From Takakia lepidozioides (Eukaryota > Streptophyta > Takakiopsida > Takakiales > Takakiaceae): a DNA stretch of 60,000 bases. The position numbers and the translations under genes were made by a program. Location of the stretch: positions 40,035,053-40,095,052 of the forward strand of contig CM060732.1 of the NCBI GenBank assembly GCA_030704615.1. The letters are read 5' to 3'. The notes under the pieces were generated by a model. The model was not told the origin of the DNA. It made no database searches and worked only from the letters and a program-made list of their open reading frames with translations. How positions within the stretch are numbered: position 1 is the stretch's first letter; the number at the start of each line of letters is the position of its first letter. Of the stretch, positions 46,304-57,745 are shown piece by piece.

Positions 46304-47264
46304 GGCCCTGTGCCCCTACCCCACCCACTTGCACAGCTCCGTCTCTAATCCAACTTACGAACTACAGATCCTGCTTTTGTAAGTTTTGCTGTCATCTGTT
46401 CATGCTACGTCAAAATTGAATATGAATGAATAAGGTGAAGAGATATGTCAGCTTCATTGAATTGTAATTGTCAGGCCAAAAAATGCGAGTGTGCATGCAC
46501 GTAAGTACCTGCGCACAGCTGGAAACATAGAGAGCAGAACAATCCAAACTCTTGAGATTGGGCATTCCTTGTTCTCATGGTTTAAGGCCTAACCTCCTTT
46601 ACTCGTGGCACCCAAATTCACGAATCCTCTTCCCCCCAACGAAGAAGATCGCTGCTTCTGTTGAATTACACATGAAGGTTTCAGAAGAAAAACACGGAGT
46701 AAAGATTTGTTCCCCCTTCCCCTTCCTCACTTCGAAATGCTTGCAGATGACACCCTCACAAATTTACCCTATCTTGAATGCTCATATGGCGTCCTATGTT
46801 GCCTGGCCCCAGCGCCAATCTCCCGTCTTCCTCCCCGCTGACCGTCTGTGTACGCTAACACAAGTGTTCCACACCTACTGCGCTAATCTCAGCTCATACA
46901 TCTTTCATTCACTCAGCTGCAATGTGACAGACCTGGGATTCTTCTCTCTTTTGATGCATCCCTCGCCCAATATCCACTCAGACGTTAGCACGTGTAATAT
47001 ACGACATCAAAGATAGTTAGCGATGTCAAAGTTCACCGTGTCCCGTTCCCGCAGCCATGAAGAGCGTTTGTGTTGGTTGTATTCAGAAAGCACAAATAGG
47101 GCGCCATGAACCCAATTCTCACTGCACTTCGGATGGAAAATGTGTTGGCAAAAGTACAATGGGAGGGGAAGATTCCTGCCCCAAACTATGCATCTGAACA
47201 ATCAAATCAACTAAGCATCATCTCAATGATAAATTATCTCCACTTGCTAATCTGAGTTTTGGGT
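46304..47264. other. Intergenic region between GIY-YIG and OSB-like genes
   Basis: This includes the GIY-YIG promoter side. A 154-codon plus-strand frame (46552-47016) exists but shows no recognised domain, signal peptide or splice context. I regard it as possible but unsupported. Confidence 0.35.
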
Positions 47265-49616
47265 AGATCTGTACAAAGCTTTAACGAGCCTGTCGAGCTT
47301 ATGGCTGTCCTCCGAGATGTTACTCTTCTACTTCCTTACTTCCTTCACTTTCAAGGCACATTGGTGACAGCGTGCTCCTGTGCTCTCCGGATCTTGCAGG
47401 AAGAGGTCATACCCAAGGCCCCGTTTTTCCTCACGGTGATTGGGCGGGCTTCACATCATGCAGCAGATTAACCGGCCAGGCTGTGGAGCGGAAATGGGTA
47501 TTCAGCCTGGCAATGTCCTACCCCAGACACTTACCAGCGATGGTCATGAGGCCTTCACAGCATCCAAGAAATTCGAAGAAAGGTATAGGCTTGTAACACT
47601 GAGCGATGTTTTATGATTCTCCAAAGCGATGCAGGCTTTTGTATCTGACAGCGGTTTTGGTAGAAGGAGTTCCCTTATTAGTCAGGGCTGTAGAGGAATT
47701 TGCTTGTATTGTCTTGTCTTCCTTTCTATCACCTCCTTCAGTATGTTCTAAAATGTCGGAGACTTATGATTGTTTTTCTTTCCAACGATTGCATGAGGGA
47801 GTACTTCATGTTTCGCGGGGAATCCTCACCAGGTCTTGCGCGTATAGCCCAGGGGTGCGAGCTTGTGAGGCTCGCTCCTGAATGTACAGGGCAGATTAAC
47901 ACTGCTGTAGCCTCTGCAGCACTGCATAACCTCAGTGGCTAATCACACTTAGGATAGATAAAGAGCAAAGAGAGATGGACACATTGGGATTCTATATAAT
48001 CTCGAGAGGGATCAAAAACCCACCCCAGTCACTTGAGGGGTTTGTGTCCACCAGAGTATGGAATTTCAGCCCAAAAATGAGGTCGCACTCCTATACAGCC
48101 AAGGACATATGTTTACAGTGTTTCTGTAAGGGCTGGTATATCCGCAAGGAATTGCTATGTTAATGCCAGCACTGCTCCTCTAGCTCCATGTGAGCTGTGA
48201 TTGGACGCCCTGCTTGAGAAAGGGGAATGGGGAATATACGGACGTATATGTGGAGAGAGGAGTTTCTACACTAGCACTCCTCAGGCAAGTAGGGCTGCTA
48301 ATGATTTAGTTCTAGTGATGTTTTAATGCAGGCCAAGCAATAATCATCGGGCAGCTTGGGCTGGAGTTCATGTCAGATCCTCACCAGTGGTAGGCCAACA
48401 GGTATGATAAGGTCTCAATTGTTACCCCAATCATTTTTCGTTCCTAGGATAGAAAGAGTGTCCATTTCCGACTCGAAATGGTTACAATGTAGACAGGACA
48501 ACGGTTTTATTTTCTTTGACTGCTGATCTTTGTTCAAAAGTATGGCATGTTGTTTGAGCCAGTACTTGTGGAGCTTTGGTGGTTGTGGCATGGTCTACTT
48601 GAGACTGCCATTGAACCAGCTGCCCACTTGTGGTTTTCCTAGAGAAGTCCAAGATTGCCTGACTTCAGAAGTATGTGCACAAAGAAGGTTCTTTGGCTGG
48701 AGGACTGGTCAGACCCATGTGGGATGAAAGCAGAGCTGGCTACTCTGTCACAAGGTCAAGGTGAATGGAACAGTGGATTGTTATCAGAGGATTGCTCTAA
48801 TTCTGCTGTGAAGATTGGCGCTCCATGGAAGTTTCAAGGGGGGTGTTGTGAGACTGGTGGGATAGAAGATTATGGTCGAAGGGCAGCATCTAGTCAAACA
48901 AGGGCATTAGAGACATGTGAGTACCATTCACAGTCCGCCTGGATTGAAAAGCAGACTTGGCTGTTGCAAACTCCAGAAATACATTCTGTAATATCTAGTA
49001 TGTCTGCCTGTTTCTAGTGTGCATCACGCAAAAGAGAGCCCATAACTTTGTTATCTAAGCTTACCGTAGCACTCCTGCTCACTAGAATTCGAGGCAAGTG
49101 GAAACTTGGCAGAGTTCTCATTTTCTTGCAGGTCTTGGAGACAGATCAGTTCATGAGCATAACACAGTGCTGGCAGGAGCTCTTCTCAGATCCTTCACAG
49201 TGGTGGGACAACAGGTCTGAAAAGGTGAGGCTATCATGTTGTAAAGTTTATGGAGGACACTTCTGACTGAAGCTGCACGATGATGTTTTGTTACTCCAGT
49301 ACATTCTTGACAAGTTAGCTGTCAAGAAAAAGCCACAAAAGTGAATGTTACTGTATATGTTCTTTCCTTGTTATCAGGGCATGAGATTAGGTTGTTTAAG
49401 GGTTTTTCCTGAAAGATGGTTGGGGATGTCACAGAAAAGTCCAAGATCACCAGACTTCAAACATAAGTGCGCAAAGGAGTCCCTTTGGGTTGAGAGCTGG
49501 TCCAACCCTCCTTGGGTCAAAGCAGAGCTTGCTACCGTGGTAGAAAGTCAAGCAGAGTCTAGGGATGGTTTTAATGTGGGTGCCCACCATGGCGCACCAG
49601 GTGCAGAATACAACGG
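47265..49616 (+). pseudogene. OSB-type organellar single-stranded-DNA-binding protein gene, damaged
   Basis: Two diverged copies of the OSB 'PDF' unit are present. The second has exon 49132-49224 (WQELFSDPSQWWDNRSEK) and exon 49378-49616 (RSPDFKHKCAKESLWVES, PPWVKAELATV). The first has exon-like blocks 48332-48411 (MSDPHQW, a TAG stop, ANRYDK) and 48640-49017 (PDFRSMCTKKVLWLED, MKAELATL). Upstream blocks near 47265-47380 (GRSVQSFNEPVELMAV) and 47780-47850 (LHEGVLHVSRGILT) may be the OB-fold domain. OSB proteins bind single-stranded DNA in mitochondria or plastids and restrain recombination. The in-frame stop in the first unit and the lack of a clear joined frame point to a decayed gene. A shortened version using only the second unit cannot be excluded. 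Confidence 0.65.
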
Positions 49617-49810
49617 GTATTGTTTTGATGACTATTCAATCGAACTGAAAGTTATAGAATTTTGTAGAGTTTTTTCTCGAAGTACATACCTGCAGCTGTA
49701 CTGCAGTTAACATGTAGCAAGAAGTCTGTCCTCCTGAAGATGTCTTCTTTCAGGTATCCTGGAACTCTGATTTTTATGATGCATGTAACGAAGAGTTTTG
49801 AGTATGCAGG

Positions 49811-52042
49811 ATGAATCAGGCACCATTGTTGGTTGGACATGAGACTGCCAACAGGGGTAGCACGTCAACCATCTCCACTGCTTTTGAAAGAAGACCAGGA
49901 GGGGGAGTCCACAAGACTTCGTCTGGCACATGTGAGTATGTGAGGACACTATGTAAAGCTGGACGGCTGAGAGAGGCATTGCACACTCTGAAACAACAAG
50001 AGGATCAGGTCGACTCGGCTACATATGTGTGTCTCTTGCAGGAGTGTATTAATATGAAAGATCTAGAAGAGGGAAAGAATGTGCATGCCCACATTATTGA
50101 AAGTGGTTTCAAACCGAACATCTTTCTTCTCAACACCCTTGTCCATATGTATGGCAAGTGCGGGAGCTTGCTGGATGCGCGCCGAGTGTTTGACAAAATG
50201 CTTGAACGGACTTTGATTACATGGAATATAATGATAGCGGCATATGTCAAGTGTGGCTGTGGTAGGGAGGCTTTGAAGATGTATAAACAAATGCAGGTAG
50301 GGGTGACACCCGACAGGGTGACGTTCATTTGCATTCTGAATGCATGTGCCAGTCTACAAGCACTGGAAAGGGGCAAAGAGGTTCATGCAGATATCATCAA
50401 ATCTGGAATCGCACCATATATGAATTTGGAGAACACCCTAATAGACATGTATGCCAAATGTGGAAGTATGAAGGATGCACATCAACTGTTTGATAATATG
50501 GCTGAACATGACATAGTCTCATGGAATATCATCATAGCAGGATATGCTCAGCACGGGTTTGGTAGGGAGGCTTTGAAGATCTTCGACCAAATGCAAGGGG
50601 AAGGGGTGATGCCCAACAGGATCACATTCATTTGTCTTCTCAATTCTTGTGCGAATGTAAGAGCCCTGGAAAAGGGCAATGGTATCCATGCTGAGATCAT
50701 CAAAGCCGGACTTGCACCAGATATCATTCTGGAGACTGCCCTTGCTGACATGTATGCTAAATGTGGCAGTATGAAGGATGCGCAGCATGTGTTTGACAGT
50801 ATGGCAACACGAAATGTGGTCTCCTGGAATGCTATGATTGCAGGCTATGCTCAGCATGGGCGTGGTAGGGAGGCTTTGGAGATGTATGACCAAATGCAAC
50901 AGGAAGGGATGCCACCTGACAAAATCACATTCATCTGTGTTGTCAATGCATGTGCCAGACTAGGAGCCCTGGGAAAGGGCAAAGAAGTCCACTCTGATAT
51001 CATCAAAGCTGAAATTGCACCATATATTAATTTGGAGAATACACTTGTTGACATGTATGCCAATTGCGGAAGCATGAAGGCTGCTCGACAGGTATTTAAC
51101 AATATGCCTAAACGAGATGCAATCTCGTGGAATGCAGTAATTGCAGGATATGCCCAGCATGGGTATGGTATAGAGGCCCTCAAACTATTTGAGCAAATGC
51201 AGCAGGAAGGCTTGAAGCCTGACAGTATCACTCTTACACACCTTCTCTCTGCGTGTAGCCATGTGGGCCTAGTGGATGAAGGTTATCATTATTTTGATTC
51301 TATGACACCTGATTATGGCCTTTCTCCTACAATGGAACATTTTGGCTGCATGGTGGACCTTCTTGGCCGTCAAGGGCAATTAGATGAGGCAGAGGATTTC
51401 ATTAGGAAAATGCCAGTTGAGCCAGATGCTGGGGTGTGGGGGGCCTTGCTTGGTGCCTGCAGGATTCATGGCAATTTGGAGCTAGCCGAACTTGCAACAA
51501 AATGCCTTCTCAAGAGTGACCCACAACATCCTGCAACTTATGTGCTGCTATCAAACATCTACGCTGCCGCTGGCAGGTGGGAGGATAAACTAAAGATGAG
51601 AAAAATAATGGAGGTCAGACATGTCATAAAGGAACCGGGGTACAGCTGCATTGAGGTGGACAATCAAGTTCATACATTCGTTGTAGATGACAAATTGCAT
51701 CCGCAAATTTATGAAATCCATGCTGAGCTTAAGACATTGGCTGGGCGGATGAAGGAAGCTGGGTATGTGGCTGACACACGCTTTGTATTGCATGATTTGG
51801 AGGAGGAGCAAAAGGAGCATTCCCTTTGCCACCACAGCGAGAAACTGGCCATTGCTTTTGGGCTCATCAGCACCCAGCCTGGGATGCCTATCCGTGTGAT
51901 TAAGAACCTTCGGGTGTGTGGTGATTGCCACACCGCGACCAAGTATATCTCAAAGATTGTTAAGCGAGCGATTGTTTTACGGGATGCTAAACGCTTTCAC
52001 AACTTCCAAGATGGAGTATGTTCCTGTGGGGATTACTGGTGA
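49811..52042 (+). CDS. Pentatricopeptide-repeat protein, PLS class with E and DYW domains
   Basis: This is an intron-free 743-residue PPR protein of the kind that recognises organellar RNA and edits C to U. PPR motifs run from about residue 35 to 530 in P-L-S order, with recurring GREAL(K/E)x(Y/F)xQMQ, TFICxLNAC, GKEVHADIIKSG, NTLIDMYAKCGSM and VSWNxxIAGYAQHG blocks. E/E+ motifs follow, then a complete DYW cytidine-deaminase-like domain. That domain has the PG box (KEPGYSCIEV), the zinc and catalytic signature HSEK...CGDCH, and the terminal CSCGDYW. All catalytic and zinc residues are intact. No obvious organelle transit peptide precedes the first PPR, so an upstream exon may exist, or the start may lie further upstream after splicing. 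The last four PLS triplets are close copies of each other. Confidence 0.95.
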   Translation: MNQAPLLVGHETANRGSTSTISTAFERRPGGGVHKTSSGTCEYVRTLCKAGRLREALHTLKQQEDQVDSATYVCLLQECINMKDLEEGKNVHAHIIESGFKPNIFLLNTLVHMYGKCGSLLDARRVFDKMLERTLITWNIMIAAYVKCGCGREALKMYKQMQVGVTPDRVTFICILNACASLQALERGKEVHADIIKSGIAPYMNLENTLIDMYAKCGSMKDAHQLFDNMAEHDIVSWNIIIAGYAQHGFGREALKIFDQMQGEGVMPNRITFICLLNSCANVRALEKGNGIHAEIIKAGLAPDIILETALADMYAKCGSMKDAQHVFDSMATRNVVSWNAMIAGYAQHGRGREALEMYDQMQQEGMPPDKITFICVVNACARLGALGKGKEVHSDIIKAEIAPYINLENTLVDMYANCGSMKAARQVFNNMPKRDAISWNAVIAGYAQHGYGIEALKLFEQMQQEGLKPDSITLTHLLSACSHVGLVDEGYHYFDSMTPDYGLSPTMEHFGCMVDLLGRQGQLDEAEDFIRKMPVEPDAGVWGALLGACRIHGNLELAELATKCLLKSDPQHPATYVLLSNIYAAAGRWEDKLKMRKIMEVRHVIKEPGYSCIEVDNQVHTFVVDDKLHPQIYEIHAELKTLAGRMKEAGYVADTRFVLHDLEEEQKEHSLCHHSEKLAIAFGLISTQPGMPIRVIKNLRVCGDCHTATKYISKIVKRAIVLRDAKRFHNFQDGVCSCGDYW

Positions 52043-52897
52043 AACAAGTAATCTGTGTACATGCTTTAAAGGTAAGGATGGAAAGGTGTTAGTGATTGGC
52101 TTAGCACGTATGCATTTTTTTTCCCCTTAAGTCTTCCCAGACCAAAAATATGATTGAAGATTTAAAAAACAACAGCTGGCATGGAATTGAGATTATATCC
52201 ATGTAATGAGTGGAAAGCTCAGCTGTCAAGTAATTATGTGAATCTGGTTGTTCATGCTTGGTGCCAGGGTCAGTTTCTGTGAGCTGCCAATGGTGAAAGT
52301 CACCATCCAAGTATGAATGAGGAACCACAGCACGAGAGTGGTGCATCACTGATGTTGAATAGTTTTGCAGCAGACAAGGGGATCCCCAAAAGAGTGAGGA
52401 AGGCTGGTAGTGTGTTGTATGTATGTTGGATTACATGTATTGCTTAGACTTACACAAGAACCTCCAATTGGTGCTCTTAACCCTTAAATATAGCAAATTT
52501 GGGCACGGGCCCCTGAAAAATCTATCAAGCAAAATGCAGATAGGTGTTTCTCCATGTGGGTTTGGCCACTGGACTTCCCCCACATCGGCCCACTAGACTC
52601 AAAGCAGAAAGGAAAGAACTAAATATTGATGATGAATAGAACCCATCAGCCCAGGGCGTGGCAAAAGCCATAAGCTCCATAGCCAGCCAACCAAGAGAAA
52701 CCGGTATATCTGCTTTCTTAACCAGTAGATGCTGTACAATATACTAGATGCTATTTCCAAGGGGAATGCCAAGAACTCTAATTACGACAAATGTGGTATC
52801 TCCTAGGCAAACCTGAAGGTGGCCTTCATCTCAATTGTGTCCATAAATCAAGAGATACAATTATACAAGTAGCACGCTTTATCTCTGTGGGTAGGTA
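52043..52897. other. PPR gene 3' flank
   Basis: No gene is recognised. The first 300 bases are probably 3' untranslated region. Confidence 0.4.
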
Positions 52898-53095
52898 CCA
52901 TTGTTGGACTGGTATATAGGGTCTGGCAGGGTATCAACCAGGGTATTGAATAACCGACCCGGCTGGTATTGGCTTTTGTAATACTATGATTAATAACCGA
53001 CTACTATGGTTGATAACCGGACCGGCTGGTATTGCCAAGGCAATACCCGGGTGCATACCCGTATTATAGGCAAAAACATGGACCATACCATGGTA
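52898..53095. repeat. Partial hAT-2-family end
   Basis: CATTGTTGGACTGGTATATAGG matches the terminus of hAT element 2 (CAATGTTGGATCGGTATATGGG), and the following sequence has the same GGTAT/ATACC-rich style. No matching opposite end was found, so it is truncated or rearranged. Confidence 0.55.
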
Positions 53096-55000
53096 TGAAT
53101 AGAAAATTGGCTGGGTGCAGGGTTAGGGTAAGAGAGGGTATGTCAGGGCGGTCCCAATATGGATGTGGCTTGATTTTATTGCAAAGCGTGTGAGCTGACA
53201 GGTACGGCGTGCGAGGTACAGCCGGAACCCCCGCTCCGGCAGCCTTGTCGGCGAGCTGGACGCCCCATGTCAAATCATTGATCCCCTCCTCCACACGTGG
53301 GCCACGTCGCGGTCCCCTCGTCGTCGATCTCCCCCCTCGCTCGCCGCGCCGTCCATCCCCCTCGACCACGTGCCGGCACCCCCAATGTCGATCCGTTCCC
53401 GATCCCCTGCTCCCCCCAGGGACTCATCCCCCTTGGCCCAGAGGAAATCTTTGATGCCATTGGGCATGCGAAGGTGTTTAGCACATTGGACTTGCGATCC
53501 GGTTACCATCTCTAGCCACGTGGCGCTCCCCTAGACCGTCAATCCCCTCCCCATCCATCCAACCTCAATTAAGTGGATGATGTGGGTCATCTGGCCCGCG
53601 CAGGGGATCATGGATGACGGCCGGATAAAGGCCCCATGACGCATCCATCGCCACGTGGCGCTCCCCCCGCCGTCGATCCCCTCCTCCCACCCACGGCGCG
53701 ATCCCCTGAGACGTCGCCGCTCCCCCGACCTGGCTTGATCCCCCCTCTAGACCGGCAGTGATCCCCCACCCCTAATCGCCCGCCACGTGTTGCTCCCCCG
53801 AACCGTTGATCCCCTGCGCATCCATCCAACCTCACAAACAATGGATGATGTGGGTCATCGGCCCCTCATCCCCCCGCCATCCTCCCGTGCAAGGGATGGA
53901 TGACGGACGGAGTTTTATGTCTTCCCATCGACAGCCCGATCCCCCGAGATGTCGCCGCTTCCCCGACATGCCTTCATCCCCCTTCCAGAATGAGAGTGAT
54001 CCCCCAACCCTAATCGCGCGCCACGTGCTGCTCCCCCAAGCCGTCGATCCCCTGCGCATCCATCCAACTTCACAAACAATGGATGTTGTGTGTCATCCGC
54101 CCCTCATCCCCCCGCCATCCTCCCACGCAGGGGATGGACGACGGCCGGATGAAGGGCCGATGACACTGACAGGCCACGTGCCGCTCCTCGACGGCCCGAT
54201 CCCCCGAGACATTGCCGGTTTCCCCCCCCCCCCCCCCCCCCTCGGTTGATCCCCCGTCCAATGCGGTGACTGATCCCCCTCCACCCAACGGGCGGCACGT
54301 GGCGCTCCCCCCGCCGCCGATCCCCTCGTCCCATCCACGGCGCGATCCCCCGAGACGTCGCCGCTCCCCCCGACCTGTCGTGATCCCCCCTCCGGACCGG
54401 GAGTGATCCCCCACCCTAAATCGTCCGCCACGTGCTGCTCCCCTGAACCGTCGATCCCCTGCGCATCCATCCAACCTCAAAACAATGGCTGTTATGGGTC
54501 ATCCGCCCCTCATCCCCCCGCCATCCTCCCACGCAGGGGATGGACGACGGCCGGATGAAGGCCCCATGACACTGACAGGCCACGTGCCGCTCCCCCCGCC
54601 ATTGATCCCCTCTTCCCATCGACGGCCCGATCCCCCGAGACGTTGCCGCCCCCCCCCCCCCCTCGGTTGATCCCCCGTCCAAACCGGGAATTGATCCCCT
54701 CTTGTCTTGTACCACCACGTGGCGGTCTCCATAGCCATCGATCCCCTCGTCCCATCCACGGCGCGATCCCCGAGCCGTCGCTCCCCCCCCCCCCGCCACC
54801 GCCATGCCATGTGTCTCCCCACCCTCGACCCCCCCCCCCCCCCCTCCCGCGATCAACGGCGGAACAGGGGATCGTCCCCTCTCCGTTGATCCCCCACACC
54901 ATTTGGCGTGATCCCCCATCCTTCCGCTCCCTCCCCCCCCTATGTCCGCGATCCCCCTTCCACGTGTCAAGTGTCAGGGCTGTTTGCACGTGGCTATCAT
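53096..55000. repeat. C-rich array built on GATCCCC and CACGTG words
   Basis: From about 53530 to 54960, units of roughly 240-410 bp recur. Each contains CATCCATCCAAC(C/T)TCA, then AACAATGGATG or a variant, GTCATC(C/G)GCCC, CATCCTCCCA(C/T)GCAGGGGATG, GGCCACGTG and CGATCCCC(C)GAGACGT. The anchor CATCCATCCAAC occurs at about 53555, 53819, 54057 and 54464. The heptamer GATCCCC occurs dozens of times, mostly on one strand, with poly-C runs up to about 18. Open frames here are artefacts of base composition. Similar GATCCCC words also occur in the Mutator-like region (58200-58640). Confidence 0.8.
53428..53513 (+). pseudogene. Ty3/Gypsy reverse-transcriptase snippet inside the C-rich array
   Basis: The plus-strand frame reads PEEIFDAIGHAKVFSTLDLR and SGYHL, then a stop. 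This matches the Gypsy RT block in which VFSTLDLRSGYHQ follows the first catalytic aspartate region. Only about 28 codons remain; base composition then returns to the C-rich array. Confidence 0.75.
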
Positions 55001-55201
55001 TCTGTTCATCTGTGTCGTCCTCCCCCATCCAACGGCCATGCACGTCCCCCGCCATTTTGGTCTGCGAGATGAACGGAGTGGATGTATTGAAATTTAGGGT
55101 TTCCGGCTGCTCGCAGATTTGATCCTCTTTGCGCGCGTGTATGCTGCACTTGCACGTGTAGTTTGCTGTTGTGTACTGTTCCTGCAGGGGTGCCAGGCAT
55201 C

Positions 55202-56402
55202 ATGACTGGATCTTCGGAGTTGCGCACGTCATTCCTCCTATCACAGCTGCGTGACACGTTGCAAACCCCCCCGGATGGTTCCTTCAACCACAGGTCGCTT
55301 ATATGGACTCCAATTATTTCAAGTGGAGGTGGACATCGTGTGAATACGGATGTTGCGGTCATTCCTTGGACCAGGATCGACGATTTTGTGAGAGGGGAGG
55401 AAGAAAGGGCAGAGGCGCCCACTCACTTCAACAGAACGGTGCCTAAAAAGGGAAAGCATGAGGAGGGCGAGCTCTTAGCTCCAAGGGCCAATAGTTGCTC
55501 TCTTGTGATAAAGTCCGCCTTCACCTTTGTGGTTTATGGATGGTCTCAGTGTGTTCTTTGTAATGGCATGCTGCTTGTTTGCATTGTTTGCTCTTCTATT
55601 TTGTCAAAATGCTATGCTCTCGAGTATTCCACTCCGCCGACTTAGTTCTCATCATTGTTCAGGTTCCACTGTTCGTATGGACGTGAGGACAAGCGTAGTA
55701 CCTATCTTCTTTGAAGAGAAGGAACGGCGTGTGTTGGATGCTTCATCGCCTTCTTACAACAACCACAAAGGGCCGAGACGGAAGAAAGTCGTTCAGGGAG
55801 AGTCCATCAAGAGGGGTTGCCTCTGTCAGTTTAGGATTGGACGATGCTACCTGGATCCTTCTCTTGCTGTCATAACATACGACAACAAAAACCATGTTGA
55901 TGGATGTGACAAGGTCTGCCATGGTCACATTGACCCGACTTCAAGTAACACCCGTTTTGCGCACGCACCTCACCTTAGTGAAGAGGTTAAGATGTGGATA
56001 ACGGATAGCATACGTGCTGGGTTGTCGCCTGCTGAAATCATGGCCCAACATTAACAACAGGTATTTGACAGCAAGGTCAATGGAGAGAAGTGGTGTCGTG
56101 ATGATGTTGTGCTTGAGCATGACATTAGAAAGTTCATCATGGACAAGCTTGCATGTGAGACTTTCAAGCGACATAAGGACGAGGGGACCAGTCTGAAGAT
56201 GTGGAAGGAGGCCCAGCCCCAGAGTGTTTTCTTCTATCAAGAGGACACACCCGATGCCCCTGCTGGAGGAACACGGTGCGGCAATGTCTACCTCAAATTT
56301 GCCATTGGCATTCAAACAGAATTTCAGAATAAAACAATGCTTGAAATGGGTAACAAATGAATCGTCTCTTGTGATGCGACCTTCGGAACCAATGAACACA
56401 AG
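55202..56402 (+). pseudogene. MULE transposase N-terminal part
   Basis: ATG 55202 begins TGSSELRTSFLLSQLRD. A second exon-like block starts after the AG at 55662 (FHCSYGRED) and continues in a shifted frame with FFEEKERRVLDASSPSYNNH, RGCLCQF and NHVDGCDKVCHG. That is the cysteine/histidine DNA-binding region. It goes on to SEEVKMWITDSIRAGLSPAE and, after a further shift at about 56055, IVSCDATFGTNEHK, with the first catalytic aspartate of the DDE core. Stops (for example TGA at 56358) and frameshifts show it is no longer active. Confidence 0.8.
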
Positions 56403-57024
56403 GTGTGTGGAATCAACGACGTGGACTCCTGGGAGCATGAGAGCATAGCATCTTTCACTGTGAAGGGGATCAGTGGGGAGCAGGGGATCAGTGGAGAGCA
56501 GGGGCACAGGGGGGAGCATAGCCTTATCCGATGTGTAGGGGATAACGACACTGGCTCATCACCACTGACCTATTAATCCCCCTATCGGATTCGACACCAC
56601 GGATGCCTCAGCCCATTAGGGGACCAGACACATGGGCCAAACTCCATTATGTATACTACCCTATATATGTTGGGACCATTTTGGGACCATGATGTGTACT
56701 TATGTGATTCGTAGTGAGGGGTGCGCCGGCAAGAGGGAAGACAGCTTAGCAAATGCATGCCTTGGGGGGTTATAGAGAGGAATGATGGAGGGATGGTCTC
56801 CTTCCAGGGGATCATGGCATAGCCCACAGGGGGGATCACAAAATACTAAAATGAGAACAGAAGGGCTTACAGGGTTCGGGGTTCACCTACTGTGATTTCT
56901 TGTCATTAATTTCAGTAAAATGTCTCGCCTATTTTCAAAATAAAAGTACTTACATTGCACATTTTCGTCTTTGTGTGTAGTCTGTTAGGATGTAGACCAA
57001 CCAATCAAGTCGAAGCGGGCAGTT

Positions 57025-57745
57025 GCAGGGTTGAGTGGACCAAAAATGGCAGATCCTGCTCCATGAAAGTCCATGACCAAAAAACAAAAAATTGATGATA
57101 CTATCCAAAATATATTTTTAGTAATAGATAATGTTATACTGAACATATTTAGTAAAGAGTTCTACCCCAAATATTAAAGATATAATTCATTAAATATTTT
57201 AGTCTATTATTTAGAGAAATTATGAAAAACTAAAAATTAGAGTTTACAAAAACAATTCAATATGTCACCTAGCCATTGAAGATTATAGGTTTTTATACTT
57301 CTAGAAAAAAAATGACACCCAAAATCCAAAAAACAAGATGAGCTATGGACTTTTTAAAAAACACTTATTTGTTTAGTCCATATGAGTCAAATGACAAATG
57401 ATTTTGCTACTTCAAATCCATAGCTATGATGTGGACCAAAATGGCCACCTTAAGTCCAAATTTCAATGGAATTCACTAATGGCACATAGGAGAACTTGAG
57501 TCCATTCTAATCCCATTCACTGCGTTAACAGTCCACAATGACGGTGTTCAAAAGTTCATAGCAGAGTCATTTCTTATCGGATTCATGATTGGAGAGTTGC
57601 TATGGGTGCGTATTGAAGCTAGGAATCCAATGACATATATATTTGCTGGTTTTAAATAGTTAATTCAAATTCAATTGATGACACCATCAATTGCAGTCAT
57701 CTAAAACTATGCCGGTAACGTCCATTTTGGTCCAATCAACCCTGC
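57025..57745. mobile_element. AT-rich MITE with GCAGG...TGGACCAAAA inverted ends, copy 2
   Basis: Left end GCAGGGTTGAGTGGACCAAAA; reversed right end GCAGGGTTGATTGGACCAAAA. The 721-bp AT-rich interior resembles that of the copy at 16801-17465, including TCCATAGCTATG/GTCCATA words. It interrupts the minus-strand transposase just after KRRLSQTRQKMDG. Confidence 0.75.

Noticed and set aside
46552-47016. A 154-codon open frame as a new gene
   Set aside because: It has no recognisable domain, signal peptide, splice context or repeat relation; length alone is not enough.
53209-55122. Several long open frames on both strands in the C-rich array
   Set aside because: They are proline-, glycine- or arginine-rich artefacts of repeated GATCCCC and poly-C; they overlap on opposite strands and follow the repeat period.
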